From Vallitalea okinawensis (lineage in GTDB: Bacteria > Bacillota > Clostridia > Lachnospirales > PQDH01): a stretch of 64,000 nt of DNA. Within the stretch, counting starts at the first letter, position 1. Each line of letters starts with the position of its first letter. Below the pieces are notes generated by a model that was not told the origin of the DNA, ran no database searches, and saw only the letters and a program-made list of their open reading frames with translations. Made by a program: the position numbers and the translations under genes. The stretch lies in assembly GCF_002964605.1 (NCBI RefSeq), contig NZ_PQDH01000013.1, forward strand, positions 29,568-93,567, in the 5' to 3' direction. Of this stretch, positions 1 through 11,428 are shown one piece after another.

Positions 1-1
1 A

Positions 2-256
2 TTAGTGAAGAATATTGTAAGTATCCTCAGTATGACCTATGCAGCTCAATCCGAAATAACAAAAGAATTCATAAAGATGGCGGAAGACGATGGCTTTGTA
101 AAAAGAATTAGTGATGATGAAGCTAAGTCCGTAGTCGTTGTTGATGAAAATGGACAATATTATCTCTATTTTTCGCCCATTAATTCGGTGACACTACAAA
201 ATCGTTTATACGCCAATGATCAAATAAATTTGCTTAGCAATAAGCACATGATGTAG
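2..256 (+). CDS. remB: RemA/RemB-like (DUF370) regulator, 5' partial
   Basis: This small DUF370-family protein is cut by the left edge of the window. The reading frame is already open at base 2, and the residues before the first possible GTG (position 5) fit the family, so the true start lies upstream. Members such as Bacillus RemA and YaaB/RemB are small DNA-binding or matrix-regulator proteins. The visible part has the family pattern: a KNIVSIL segment, then a helix ending EFIKMAEDDGF, then a strand ending YLYFSPINSVTLQNR. It ends 12 bases before gyrB, which matches the usual recF-remB-gyrB-gyrA order near the origin. Family assignment is good; the exact paralogue name is less certain. Confidence 0.75.
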   Translation, partial: LVKNIVSILSMTYAAQSEITKEFIKMAEDDGFVKRISDDEAKSVVVVDENGQYYLYFSPINSVTLQNRLYANDQINLLSNKHMM

Positions 257-2176
<1,920 letters not shown>

Positions 2177-2248
2177 TACCTCCAATGGCTATTTAAAAGT
2201 GTTGTAAGATACAATCATGTAAATAGGAGATGAAAGGAGTAGCATCTC

Positions 2249-4732
2249 ATGGAAGAAAGTCAATTTGATATGATCAAACCGGTCAATCTTGAAGAAGAAA
2301 TGCGAAAATCGTATATAGATTACGCTATGAGTGTTATAGCATCCAGAGCCTTACCAGATGTTAGAGATGGTCTTAAGCCTGTTCAAAGACGTATACTCTA
2401 TTCAATGAGCGAGCTTAATTTGACACCAGATAAACCATACCGTAAATCAGCTCGTATCGTCGGGGATACAATGGGTAAATATCACCCACATGGTGATAGT
2501 TCCATCTACGATGCAATGGTACGTTTAGCACAAGATTTCTCCACTCGTTATGAATTAGTTGATGGACATGGTAACTTTGGATCCGTTGATGGGGATTCAG
2601 CCGCAGCCATGCGTTATACAGAAGCGAGAATGAGTAAATTAGCACTGGAAATGTTAAGAGATATTGAAAAAGAAACAGTGGACTATCGTCCAAACTTTGA
2701 TGAATCGCTTAATGAACCAATTGTTTTACCAGCTAGATACCCTAACTTATTATGTAATGGTGTTACAGGTATTGCCGTAGGTATGGCTACAAGTATCCCA
2801 CCACATAATTTACGAGAAGTAATCGATGGTGTTGTTCAAATTATTAATGACCGAATTGATAATAAAGAGACAACTATTGACGATATACTTAAAATTATTA
2901 AAGGACCTGATTTTCCAACTGGAGCTACAATTTATGGTACAAGAGGCATTGATGAAGCTTATAGAACAGGTAAAGGTCGTGTCAAAGTAAGGGCAAATGC
3001 TGAAATTGAGCCAATGGCAAATAATAAACAGCGCATCGTTGTCGATGAAATTCCATACATGGTTAACAAATCTCGTTTAATCGAGAAAATTGCTGATCTT
3101 GTAAAAGATAAAAAAATTGAGGGTATTACCGATTTAAGAGATGAATCTGACAGAAATGGGATGCGCATTGTTATTGAATTAAAAAGAGATGTTAATGCCC
3201 AAGTTATTTTAAATCAGTTATATAAAAATACTCAATTACAAGATACATTTAGTATCAATATGTTAGCACTTGTCAATAATGAACCTAGAGTACTTAATCT
3301 TCAGCAGGTACTTGAACATTACTTAGAGCATCAAAAAGATGTTATTACAAGAAGAACCAAATTCGAACTTAACAAAGCTGAAGCTAGAGCTCATATTTTA
3401 GAAGGTTTATTAAAAGCACTTGATCATATTGATGAGATTATTAAGATTATTAGAGGATCTGAAAACACAGCACAGGCTAAAGAACGCTTAATGGAGCGTT
3501 TCCAATTCTCTGATCGTCAAGCTCAAGCAATTGTAGACATGCGTCTGAGAGCATTAACAGGCTTGGAAAGACAGAAGTTAGAAAATGAATACGCTGAGCT
3601 CATCGAAAAAATTAAAGAATTAAAAGCTATATTAGAAAACGAAAATGTTTTATATAGTTTGATTAGAGAAGAAATTCTCGTTATCAAAGAAAAATTCGGT
3701 GATGAGAGAAAAACAGCGATCACATTTGATGCTGGAGAGATTGACATTGAAGATCTTATCAAGAAAGAGAACAATGTTATCACTATGACTCACCTAGGAT
3801 ATATTAAACGTACTGCAGTTTCCACCTATAAGAGCCAAAATAGAGGTGGTAAAGGAATTAAGGGTATACAAACTAGAGATGGGGATTTCGTTGAAAACCT
3901 ATTTATTACATCCACACATCACTATATTTTATTCTTTACGAACAAAGGTAAAGTATACCGCCTAAAAACATATGAAATTCCTGAAGCTAGTCGTACATCT
4001 AGAGGTACAGCTATTGTTAATCTATTACAGATTGACCCAGGGGAAATTATCACAGCAGTTATACCTGTTAAAGAGTATACTGAAGATACATTCCTTCTTA
4101 TGGCTACAAAACGTGGTCAAGTTAAGAAAACTGGTCTTATGGAATATACCAATATCCGTGTAGGCGGCCTAATTGCCATTTCTCTAAGAGAAGATGATGA
4201 CCTCATTGAAGTTAAACTGACTGATGGTGATCAAGAAGTTCTCATTGCTACACGAGAGGGACAATGTATTCGCTTTAGAGAAACAGATGTTAGACCAACA
4301 GGTAGAACATCCATGGGTGTAAAAGGTATGACCATTAATGAAGAAGATGAAGTTATCGGTATGCAGCTTGTATCACAAGGCGAAAATATATTAGCAGTAA
4401 CTGAAAATGGTATGGGTAAACGTACATCTGTAGATGAGTTTACTGTTCAACACCGTGGAGGTAAAGGTATTAAGTACTATCGTATAACACCTAAGACAGG
4501 TATTATCGTAGGCTTTAAAGCGGTTAGAGATACCCAAGATATCATGCTGATTACTAACGAAGGTATCATTATTCGATTAAGAGTTGATGAAATATCACAA
4601 ATAGGCCGTGTAACATCTGGTGTTAAATTGATGAACGTTGGCGATGACATTCGAGTAGTTAGTATTGCTAAAGTAAGAGAAGAAGATCAAATAGATGAAG
4701 ACGAAGAAAAAGAAGAGGAAGAATCTGAGTAA
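2249..4732 (+). CDS. gyrA: DNA gyrase subunit A
   Basis: DNA-breaking and rejoining subunit of gyrase, 827 residues. The winged-helix/tower core carries the catalytic tyrosine in AAMRYTE (about Y123). The quinolone region reads [10 protein letters not shown], with Ser and Asp at the positions usually mutated in resistance, that is, a wild-type-like pattern. The C-terminal beta-pinwheel starts after about residue 500 and contains a GyrA-box ([10 protein letters not shown]), which separates gyrase from ParC. The protein ends in a highly acidic tail ([11 protein letters not shown]), as in many GyrA proteins. It follows gyrB by 72 bases with its own GAAAGGAG site. Confidence 0.98.
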   Translation: MEESQFDMIKPVNLEEEMRKSYIDYAMSVIASRALPDVRDGLKPVQRRILYSMSELNLTPDKPYRKSARIVGDTMGKYHPHGDSSIYDAMVRLAQDFSTRYELVDGHGNFGSVDGDSAAAMRYTEARMSKLALEMLRDIEKETVDYRPNFDESLNEPIVLPARYPNLLCNGVTGIAVGMATSIPPHNLREVIDGVVQIINDRIDNKETTIDDILKIIKGPDFPTGATIYGTRGIDEAYRTGKGRVKVRANAEIEPMANNKQRIVVDEIPYMVNKSRLIEKIADLVKDKKIEGITDLRDESDRNGMRIVIELKRDVNAQVILNQLYKNTQLQDTFSINMLALVNNEPRVLNLQQVLEHYLEHQKDVITRRTKFELNKAEARAHILEGLLKALDHIDEIIKIIRGSENTAQAKERLMERFQFSDRQAQAIVDMRLRALTGLERQKLENEYAELIEKIKELKAILENENVLYSLIREEILVIKEKFGDERKTAITFDAGEIDIEDLIKKENNVITMTHLGYIKRTAVSTYKSQNRGGKGIKGIQTRDGDFVENLFITSTHHYILFFTNKGKVYRLKTYEIPEASRTSRGTAIVNLLQIDPGEIITAVIPVKEYTEDTFLLMATKRGQVKKTGLMEYTNIRVGGLIAISLREDDDLIEVKLTDGDQEVLIATREGQCIRFRETDVRPTGRTSMGVKGMTINEEDEVIGMQLVSQGENILAVTENGMGKRTSVDEFTVQHRGGKGIKYYRITPKTGIIVGFKAVRDTQDIMLITNEGIIIRLRVDEISQIGRVTSGVKLMNVGDDIRVVSIAKVREEDQIDEDEEKEEEESE

Positions 4733-4754
4733 TCTCAGGTTTTTCTTTTTTTTT
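4723..4754 (+). terminator. gyrA terminator overlapping the stop codon
   Basis: The inverted repeat CTGAG-TAAT-CTCAG (4725-4738) is extended by weak outer pairs and followed by a run of T interrupted by one C. The gyrA TAA stop (4730-4732) lies in the hairpin loop, so the terminator partly encodes the last residues. The stem is short (5-7 bp) but the T-tract is strong. Confidence 0.7.
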
Positions 4755-4783
4755 GCCTAGTAATGCCTCCATATATCAAAGTA

Positions 4784-4792
4784 TGTTATAAT
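4784..4792 (+). promoter_or_regulatory. Extended -10 promoter element
   Basis: TGTTATAAT (TGn plus TATAAT) lies 55 bases before the C39-like gene. No clear -35 box is seen at 17 bases, as is common for extended -10 promoters. Confidence 0.5.
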
Positions 4793-4846
4793 AGAAGAGA
4801 TTTTATGAAATATTTGATTGGATTCAGATAAGTTAAATATATTAGG

Positions 4847-5911
4847 ATGAGTCGAATGAAAAAATTATTTATGGGGTTAATGATAGCATTAACAATGGGG
4901 ATTGCTTATATGTTATTAACCTTTCCACTAAATTTATCAGAAGCAACAAGTAATCAATTAGTCGAACAACCCCCAAATAGTGGTATAACGCAACTAGAAG
5001 AGATTCCAGATAGCAATAAAAATACATTCGATGTGTATAGGTACGATACAAAATCTAAGCAGTTTTCTTCTCTTGAAGAAGCTATTAACTATGCAGAGGA
5101 TTATACACGAGCTTATATCATACAAGATAATCAAGAAGAATGGATCTGGGATAACTTCAATCCCTATATTGTATATAGTGAAGATACATATTTGAAGGAC
5201 TTCATTACCTTTCAGGAAGCGTATGAATATGCCAAAAACTTTCAAAGCGGCATCATTACCTATGAAGATGAATATAAAAGGGTTTGGATGAGGGATTATG
5301 ATAAGCGTGGTAGCAGTTATATGGAAGTACCAAAACTTAATCAATATCCGGAATTGCCTCGTGGTTGTGAAGTAACATCTTTAGCGATGTTAATGAATTA
5401 CAATGCTTTAAATGTGACTAAAATGCAATTGGCAGAAGAAATAGTCAAAGAACCAGGATTATACTGGAATGATAGCCTATTATATTATGGGAACCCTCAT
5501 CAAGGATTTGTGGGAAGTATGTACAGTTTAAGTCAGTTTGGATTTGGTGTATATCATGAACCTATTAATCAGTTGGTAAAGGCATATGCACCAGCTGATA
5601 CCTTAGATTTTACAGGTACCTCTTTTGAAGAAATATACTTCTTTTTAGATCATGGTATGCCCGTTTGGGTTATAACCAATACTCTGTATAAAGCCTTAGA
5701 TGACAATTACTTTAAAACATGGAAGACCGAAGAAGGGGATGTTACAGTTACAAATAAACAACATGCAGTAGTGGTTGTAGGTTATGATGAAGAATATATT
5801 TATATCAATGATCCTTTAAATCGAAGGACGGCAGTTAAAAAAGAAGAGTTCATAGCAGCATGGGAGCAGATGGGTAACCAAGCCATAACGATGAAGTACA
5901 TTGCTGGATAA
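4847..5911 (+). CDS. Secreted or membrane-anchored C39-like cysteine peptidase
   Basis: 354 residues. An N-terminal hydrophobic segment (about 6-26) looks like an uncleaved signal or anchor, so the catalytic part should be outside the cell. Two related segments of about 30 residues follow (about 70-100 and 115-150; compare SLEEAINYAEDY with TFQEAYEYAKNF). Then comes a papain-like C39_2-type domain: PRGCEVTSLAMLMNY with the likely nucleophile C174, HAVVVVGYD with the likely general base H306, and an INDPLN loop near 324. Family members of this type are poorly characterised and the substrate is unknown. It could start at ATG 4847 or 4856. It stands alone between terminators and promoters. Confidence 0.75.
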   Translation: MSRMKKLFMGLMIALTMGIAYMLLTFPLNLSEATSNQLVEQPPNSGITQLEEIPDSNKNTFDVYRYDTKSKQFSSLEEAINYAEDYTRAYIIQDNQEEWIWDNFNPYIVYSEDTYLKDFITFQEAYEYAKNFQSGIITYEDEYKRVWMRDYDKRGSSYMEVPKLNQYPELPRGCEVTSLAMLMNYNALNVTKMQLAEEIVKEPGLYWNDSLLYYGNPHQGFVGSMYSLSQFGFGVYHEPINQLVKAYAPADTLDFTGTSFEEIYFFLDHGMPVWVITNTLYKALDDNYFKTWKTEEGDVTVTNKQHAVVVVGYDEEYIYINDPLNRRTAVKKEEFIAAWEQMGNQAITMKYIAG

Positions 5912-5964
5912 ATACTGAAAATTCGGTTTGTAATCTATATTTAACTTTATACAATGTGAATATT

Positions 5965-5973
5965 TGGTATAAT
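5965..5973 (+). promoter_or_regulatory. Extended -10 promoter element
   Basis: TGGTATAAT is placed 27 bases before the CAP/SLH gene, and a purine-rich GGGGGGAAGG site follows. No good -35 box is seen. Confidence 0.5.
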
Positions 5974-5999
5974 AGATAGTAGTAAAGGGGGGGAAGGAC

Positions 6000-7313
6000 A
6001 TGAAACGACTCGCCACAATTATACTTGTAATTTTATTGAGCACATCAGTTGTATATGGATATTCCGCAACGGACAATACTATTCAATATATTAATAATAT
6101 TAGAGAACACGTTAAAGTAACGGAATTAAAAGCGGATAATAATTTATCAAAAGCAGCTGAAAATCACAGTGTCTATTTGAATACTTATGAAAAAAATTCC
6201 AAAAATATTACAGGAAAACATACACAGGATAGCGATAAAGTACTTTTTGCAGGGATTTATCCATGGGATAGAGTTGGATATTTTAATTATGATATTAATT
6301 CCAATCCTTATACTAATGAATTAATATATCTATCGGATGATTCACCAGCAAATACAGTAACTAAAATGATAGATAATCCTTATTATAGAATAGAGCTTCT
6401 TAATCCTAACTACCAAGATATAGGTTATTACAAAGAAGGTGATAAGTTTGTTGTTGAACTTGGTGGAGAGAAAGCCAAAACAACAGAAGTTACATATCCA
6501 TTTAATCATCAAGAGAGGATACCCTATCAGTGGATAGATGAGGACAATAATGTATATGGTTACCCTATAACATATTCAATTTATGCACCAATGAAGATTG
6601 ACAAAATTGAGATAATAAAAATAGAATTAGTAAATAAAGAAAATAGTAAAATAATTGAAAATGAAATACGTAATCCTGATAATGATGAGATATTGACTAA
6701 TTCAATTATCATACTGCCCAATGAACCATTTGATGCTAACACAGAATATGAGGTATCAGTCAATATTCGAGTAACTTATTCAAGTGGATCTATAGCTAAT
6801 AAGAATAAGACATGGTCATTTGAAACAGGTGGAAAAACTTCAACTTTAAATTATATCAATAAACGTGATAAAATCACTAGACAAGAATTTGCAGAAAATA
6901 TTGTTTCAGAGGCTGATCTTGTGTTAAGCAGGAATTATGAAGTAACATTTAAAGATGTACCTAATGAAAGTATCTATACACCTTATATTTATACTTTAAA
7001 AGAGTTAGGTATAATGCAAGGATATGACACAGAAACTTTCGGATACGATGATAATTTAACGAGAGAACAAGCTTTTGCAATCATCATGCGGCTATATAAT
7101 TATTTAAATGAGATAGATTTTTATGACACAGTCATTAATAAAGAACCAGATTTTGTTGATATGGATGAAGTAAGTCCATGGGCTATAAATGCTATCAGAG
7201 CAGCTTATAATCTTAATATTGTCTATGGTACTACTGACAATGAATTAATTCCAAATGAAGATTTAACTTTTGAAGATGCCGAAAGAATTACGAATCGTGT
7301 TATAAATAAATAA
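6000..7313 (+). CDS. Secreted CAP-like domain protein with S-layer homology domains
   Basis: 437 residues with a clear signal peptide (about 1-22, ending VVYGYS). Residues about 25-160 resemble the SCP/PR1 (CAP) fold: AAENHSVYL with a conserved-type His, KHTQD, and an NPYYRIELLNPNYQDIGY segment close to the YTQ/GVG region of bacterial CAP proteins. The middle (about 165-280) looks like a Big_5/Ig-like beta domain (typical end TWSFETGG). The C-terminus (about 288-437) holds two S-layer homology modules, with TRQEFAENIV, FKDVP, TREQAFAII and DEVSPWAINAIRAA. SLH modules normally tether proteins to pyruvylated cell-wall polymer, so this is probably a wall-bound surface protein. Its biochemical role is unknown. 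It appears monocistronic. Confidence 0.75.
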   Translation: MKRLATIILVILLSTSVVYGYSATDNTIQYINNIREHVKVTELKADNNLSKAAENHSVYLNTYEKNSKNITGKHTQDSDKVLFAGIYPWDRVGYFNYDINSNPYTNELIYLSDDSPANTVTKMIDNPYYRIELLNPNYQDIGYYKEGDKFVVELGGEKAKTTEVTYPFNHQERIPYQWIDEDNNVYGYPITYSIYAPMKIDKIEIIKIELVNKENSKIIENEIRNPDNDEILTNSIIILPNEPFDANTEYEVSVNIRVTYSSGSIANKNKTWSFETGGKTSTLNYINKRDKITRQEFAENIVSEADLVLSRNYEVTFKDVPNESIYTPYIYTLKELGIMQGYDTETFGYDDNLTREQAFAIIMRLYNYLNEIDFYDTVINKEPDFVDMDEVSPWAINAIRAAYNLNIVYGTTDNELIPNEDLTFEDAERITNRVINK

Positions 7314-7332
7314 ATCAGCTTTACCCTTCATA

Positions 7333-7370
7333 CAGCTTCGTGTATAATTTGATTATATACGAAGCTGATT
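7333..7370 (+). terminator. Strong hairpin after the SLH protein gene
   Basis: A 14-bp stem with one G-T pair (7333-7346 with 7354-7367; ends CAGCTTCGT / ACGAAGCTG) and a 7-base loop. The T-run afterwards is poor, so it may stop transcription only weakly or act as an mRNA-end stabiliser. Confidence 0.45.
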
Positions 7371-7421
7371 TAGGTTATGAAAGGTAGGTGAAGTTGGTAG
7401 TACATTCTGCCAACGAATTTT

Positions 7422-9203
7422 ATGCAAGCAAAAGAGAGAGTAAGAACACTACAAAAGATTATGAGAGAAAAGGGCATGGACGTATACATTATACCAAGCT
7501 CAGATTCTCATCAAAGTGAGTATGTAGCAGATTATTTTAAATCAAGACAATTTATTTCTGGATTTACTGGATCAGCAGGTACTGTTATCGTGTCCTTAGA
7601 ACATGGCAATGGTTTATGGACCGATGGAAGATATTTTATCCAAGCTGAAGAAGAAATTAAGGGATCTTCAATTGACCTTTTTAAAATGGGTGAAGAAGGC
7701 GTGCCTACTATCAACCAGTGGCTGAAGAAAAATTTAGCTGATGGTGCCACAATTGGTTTTGATGGTCGACTATTTTCAGCTAATTATGTAACAAAGATGA
7801 AGAAAGAATTGAAGAACAAAGATTTTAATTATCAAATAAATGATGACCTCATTGATTTAATATGGATTGATAGACCAGCGATGCCAGCTGAAAAGGTTAT
7901 TGAACATGATCTTAAATTTGCTGGTAAGCAATCACGTGACAAAATCAAAGAAATTAGAGAACTTATGGTTGAAGAAGATGCAGACACTTATGTTATTGGT
8001 TCACTAGATGATATTGTCTGGTTATGTAACATCAGAGGAAATGATATGCAATACAGTCCTGTTGTCTATGCTTATGCTATGATCACGATGGAAACAACAT
8101 CACTCTATGTGGATCTAAGTAAAATATCTGATGGCATAAAAAATACATTATTAGGTGAAGGAATTACAGTTAAGACCTATGATGCATTATGGGAAGATAT
8201 TAACAACTTGGATGCATCTAGAAAAGTTGCTCTTGATTCTAATCGTATTAATAGTGCATTATATAGCAAGGTAAAAGAACAATGTAAAGTAAGAGAGATT
8301 AAAGAGATTTCTGCACTTTTAAAGGCTAAGAAGAATGAAATAGAGATTGAAAACCTAAGAAAATGCAATATACGTGATAATGTAGCAATGGTTAAATTCC
8401 TTTATTGGCTTAAGAGTAATATAGGTAAGATAAAAATAACAGAATTGGATATAGAAGATAAACTCTTAGAATTAAGAAGCCAGATGGAAAATAACTTAGG
8501 CGCAAGCTTTGCAACGATAGCAGCATATGGCGAACATGGGGCGTTAAATCACTATAAAGCAAGTGAAGAATCACAGAAAACCCTTGAACCAGAGGGGTTT
8601 GTACTTATTGATTCTGGTGGACAGTATTATGATGGAACAACGGATATAACAAGAACCATTGTTTTAGGACCTATTACTGAGGAGATGCGTAGAAACTACA
8701 CTTTAGTTTTAAGAGGTAACATTAATTTAAGTAGAGTAATCTTCCGACAAGGTACTAAAGGATGTAACCTAGACGCATTAGCACGTATGCCACTATGGGA
8801 ACATGGTTTAGAATTCAAACATGGTACAGGTCATGGACTAGGTTTCTTCTTAAACGTTCACGAAGGACCGCATAACATTTCACAACATCTAGTTGATGTA
8901 CCACTTGAAGTAGGGATGGTGGTAACCAATGAACCTGGTTACTATGTAGAAGGAGATTACGGTATTCGACTAGAAAATGATATTCTAGTAGCCCCTCAGA
9001 ATAAAACAGAATGGGGTCAATTCCTTAAATTTGAGACATTGACTTATTGCCCCTTCGACTTAGAAGCAATTGATACTTCACTATTAAAAGATGAAGAGAA
9101 GCAGTGGTTAAATGAGTATCATAAAAAGACTTATGAATTATTAGCACCATACTTAAATGAAGATGAGAAAGTATGGTTAAAAGAGAATACAAAAGAAGTT
9201 TAG
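7422..9203 (+). CDS. Xaa-Pro aminopeptidase (M24B, aminopeptidase P family)
   Basis: Cytoplasmic metallopeptidase that removes an N-terminal residue preceding proline. 593 residues, the long three-domain form: two creatinase-like N-domains (SSDSHQSEYVADYF, FTGSAGT, LWTDGRYF) and the pita-bread catalytic domain. The five metal ligands can be placed: D397 (DSGG), D408 (TTDITRT), H471 (GTGHGLG), E504 (TNEPGYY) and E518 (RLENDI). No Shine-Dalgarno sequence lies right before the ATG; the nearest (AGGTAGGTG, 7382-7390) is separated from it by a small hairpin at 7393-7414. An in-frame TAG upstream rules out an earlier start. The gene is monocistronic. Confidence 0.93.
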   Translation: MQAKERVRTLQKIMREKGMDVYIIPSSDSHQSEYVADYFKSRQFISGFTGSAGTVIVSLEHGNGLWTDGRYFIQAEEEIKGSSIDLFKMGEEGVPTINQWLKKNLADGATIGFDGRLFSANYVTKMKKELKNKDFNYQINDDLIDLIWIDRPAMPAEKVIEHDLKFAGKQSRDKIKEIRELMVEEDADTYVIGSLDDIVWLCNIRGNDMQYSPVVYAYAMITMETTSLYVDLSKISDGIKNTLLGEGITVKTYDALWEDINNLDASRKVALDSNRINSALYSKVKEQCKVREIKEISALLKAKKNEIEIENLRKCNIRDNVAMVKFLYWLKSNIGKIKITELDIEDKLLELRSQMENNLGASFATIAAYGEHGALNHYKASEESQKTLEPEGFVLIDSGGQYYDGTTDITRTIVLGPITEEMRRNYTLVLRGNINLSRVIFRQGTKGCNLDALARMPLWEHGLEFKHGTGHGLGFFLNVHEGPHNISQHLVDVPLEVGMVVTNEPGYYVEGDYGIRLENDILVAPQNKTEWGQFLKFETLTYCPFDLEAIDTSLLKDEEKQWLNEYHKKTYELLAPYLNEDEKVWLKENTKEV

Positions 9204-9204
9204 T

Positions 9205-9250
9205 CTAAAGTGGTATAGGGAATGTTCCTATACCACTTTAGTTTACTTTT
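9205..9250 (+). terminator. Terminator of the aminopeptidase P gene
   Basis: At least a 15-bp perfect stem (CTAAAGTGGTATAGG with CCTATACCACTTTAG) right after the stop codon, followed by a T-rich stretch (TTTACTTTT). Confidence 0.8.
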
Positions 9251-9262
9251 ATATGTTCAGTA

Positions 9263-9291
9263 TTGACAATAAAAAATTGAAAAAGTAAAAT
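9263..9291 (+). promoter_or_regulatory. Promoter of the surface-protein/sortase cassette
   Basis: TTGACA (9263-9268), 17-base spacer, TAAAAT (9286-9291), about 105 bases before the surface-protein ATG. Close to sigma-A consensus. Confidence 0.65.
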
Positions 9292-9396
9292 AAATAATAG
9301 AATATATGTTAATAAATGTAAATATAATACATATGAAAAATCTCTACTGATTCAAATAAAGAGTTTTAAAATTTAACCGAATAGGCTGGTGAAATA

Positions 9397-10641
9397 ATGA
9401 GGAGAATGGGGATTACTATAGTTTTAGTGATAATATTAATGCTAATGCCTATGACATCAGTTAAAGCTTTTAATTTAGGAACTACAAGTGGTACGGCTAT
9501 CATTGGAATGGATGAATGCTTTTTATATCCAGGTGGAACATATTCAACACAAACGAATTTCAATAATCAGACAGGAAAGAACTGTACTATTACAGCAATT
9601 GAATTAAAAGAACATAGTGATGGGTGGGCGCATATCAGTGGTAATACTCTGAATGATGAAATCAAAGAGGATTTTAGAAAATGGGTAAGTTTATCTATCT
9701 ATGATAGTAGCTATTCAAAAAGTGAGGGAGGTTATTACTCAGGTAGTTTTAATGATCTTGTTGGAGAAATAAAACTTCTTAACCATCCCATCACATTAAC
9801 TACTGATAGTAATGGAGCTTCTAAGCCTGTAACAATCGATGTAGACTTAAGTCCAGAAGCAGATAATGGCGTTGAAGACATAACCTATAAGTTTGATCTT
9901 ATTGTTTATTTTGAAGGAGATTATAATGAGCCAGACCCACCAGAAACAGATGATCCAGAAAAAGATCCTCCTAGAAAGGGGACTAATAATACTCCACCAG
10001 AAATAACTTTAATAGGTAATAGGGCATATATTATTGATCAAAATGCAGTGTATAATGATCCAGGAGCAACTGCTTATGATAAAGAAGATGGTGATATTAC
10101 AGAGGATATCGTTATAACCATAAATGGAGAAGATATGTCAACAATTGATACATCAATTATAGGACAATATGATTATGTATATAATGTTGAAGACTCCGAA
10201 GGAGCAAAAGCTGAACCTGTCAAGCGTGTAGTTGCGGTCATACCAATCACATCAAAACCTGTAATCACTTTAATCGGCGAACCATATATAGAGATTGAGC
10301 AAGGTACCGAGTATATAGATGGAGGGGCAATAGCATATGATAAAATAGATGGGGATATTACTGATAAGTTAATCATTAAAATCAACGATACTTATGAACC
10401 TATAGATACAAGTTTAGTTGGTATAAATACATATACATATAATGTAACCAATTCACAGGGAGTTGCCGCTGATGAGGTAATAAGAACAGTTAAGGTAATA
10501 CCAGTGAGAGCAATTGATCAAGAGGTATATTTAGTTGATACTGGACAGAGAATACCTTATATTAACTATTTTATTGGTGGAGGATTGATTGTAGTAGGTG
10601 TCGTATTATATATTAAAAAGAGAAGGATAAATAATGCATAA
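9397..10641 (+). CDS. Sortase-anchored surface protein with two DUF5011-type Ig-like domains
   Basis: 414 residues. Signal peptide about 1-25 (ends SVKAFNLG). The N-terminal region (about 26-175) is an unassigned beta-rich segment. A Pro/Asp/Glu-rich linker (PDPPETDDPEKDPPRKG) leads to two tandem modules of about 85 residues, each with PEITLIG or PVITLIG, DPGA or DGGA, and AYDKxDGDIT, the pattern of DUF5011 Ig-like domains. The C-terminus is a cell-wall sorting signal: LVDTG at 379-383, a hydrophobic stretch (about 392-406) and KKRRINNA. LVDTG departs from LPxTG. The stop overlaps the start of the sortase gene by 8 bases, so the two are translationally linked. Confidence 0.8.
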   Translation: MRRMGITIVLVIILMLMPMTSVKAFNLGTTSGTAIIGMDECFLYPGGTYSTQTNFNNQTGKNCTITAIELKEHSDGWAHISGNTLNDEIKEDFRKWVSLSIYDSSYSKSEGGYYSGSFNDLVGEIKLLNHPITLTTDSNGASKPVTIDVDLSPEADNGVEDITYKFDLIVYFEGDYNEPDPPETDDPEKDPPRKGTNNTPPEITLIGNRAYIIDQNAVYNDPGATAYDKEDGDITEDIVITINGEDMSTIDTSIIGQYDYVYNVEDSEGAKAEPVKRVVAVIPITSKPVITLIGEPYIEIEQGTEYIDGGAIAYDKIDGDITDKLIIKINDTYEPIDTSLVGINTYTYNVTNSQGVAADEVIRTVKVIPVRAIDQEVYLVDTGQRIPYINYFIGGGLIVVGVVLYIKKRRINNA

Positions 10642-11290
10642 GAAAAATTTTATTGTGATTCTCATCGTACTTGGTGTAGCTATTATTGCTTACCCTACTT
10701 CGGAATCTCTTTATTATGGATATCAACAGAAGAATGTAATTGAACAAATTAATAGCTTAGAACGAGTTTATGAGCAAAGGGTTAATATAGAAAACTCAGG
10801 AGTTGATGAAGGAGAAGTAGATAATACCAATAGTCATGATCATAGCTTAGATAATGAAAAGGATAATGGCACTAATGAGTTAAGTACGATACCCGTAGAA
10901 GATATTATAGGAATCATTCAAATTCCTTCCATAGAATTATATTTACCTCTTTTTAGTAAGATAGATGATTATTATTTGCAGATTGGTCCATGTAAAATGG
11001 AAAGCACATCTAATATAGGAGAGATAGGGAATTGTGTTATTGCTGGCCACCGGAATTATCGGTATGGAGATCAATTTAACCGTTTGAACGAACTTATGGA
11101 AGATGATATTGTCATTATTGAAAAAAATGGTGAGGAGTATAGATATACTATTGAAGAGAAATTTATAGTTGAAGCTAGTGAGATGTGGGTAACTGATGAT
11201 ATTGAAGGAGATAAAGTATTAACTCTAATAACTTGTCATCCCATTGATACAGGTGAAAAACGTTTAATTATTAGAGGAAGACTACAATAA
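10634..11290 (+). CDS. Class D-like sortase
   Basis: Membrane-bound transpeptidase that cleaves a sorting signal and links the protein to the cell wall. 218 residues with one N-terminal membrane segment (about 6-25), an acidic spacer, then the sortase beta-barrel. Catalytic residues are visible: H139 in IAGHRNY, C201 in TLITCHP and R210 in EKRLIIRG. The IIGIIQIPSIELYLPL start of the core is typical. The neighbouring surface protein, whose gene overlaps it by 8 bases, is its most likely substrate, so it should accept an LVDTG-type motif. The subclass call (D) rests on gene size and motif style and is less certain than the family. Confidence 0.88.
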   Translation: MHKKNFIVILIVLGVAIIAYPTSESLYYGYQQKNVIEQINSLERVYEQRVNIENSGVDEGEVDNTNSHDHSLDNEKDNGTNELSTIPVEDIIGIIQIPSIELYLPLFSKIDDYYLQIGPCKMESTSNIGEIGNCVIAGHRNYRYGDQFNRLNELMEDDIVIIEKNGEEYRYTIEEKFIVEASEMWVTDDIEGDKVLTLITCHPIDTGEKRLIIRGRLQ

Positions 11291-11297
11291 TTATTGA

Positions 11298-11324
11298 GGG
11301 TAGGTGTTAATCATCTACTCTTTT
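11298..11324 (+). terminator. Weak terminator after the sortase gene
   Basis: 9-bp stem with two G-T pairs (GGGTAGGTG / CATCTACTC), loop TTAAT, then TTTT. Leaky termination is likely. Confidence 0.45.
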
Positions 11325-11428
11325 ATAGTTTGTTATTAGGAATGTTAAGCTATGATTTAGCATAGAATTTCTTTAGATAAGTCAAATATAAGTTTAATAA
11401 TTTGATGAACATATTATAAGGAGAGTTA

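Noticed and set aside
4994..5344. 116-residue minus-strand open frame inside the C39-like gene
   Set aside because: Antisense to a gene with clear catalytic motifs; no independent support.
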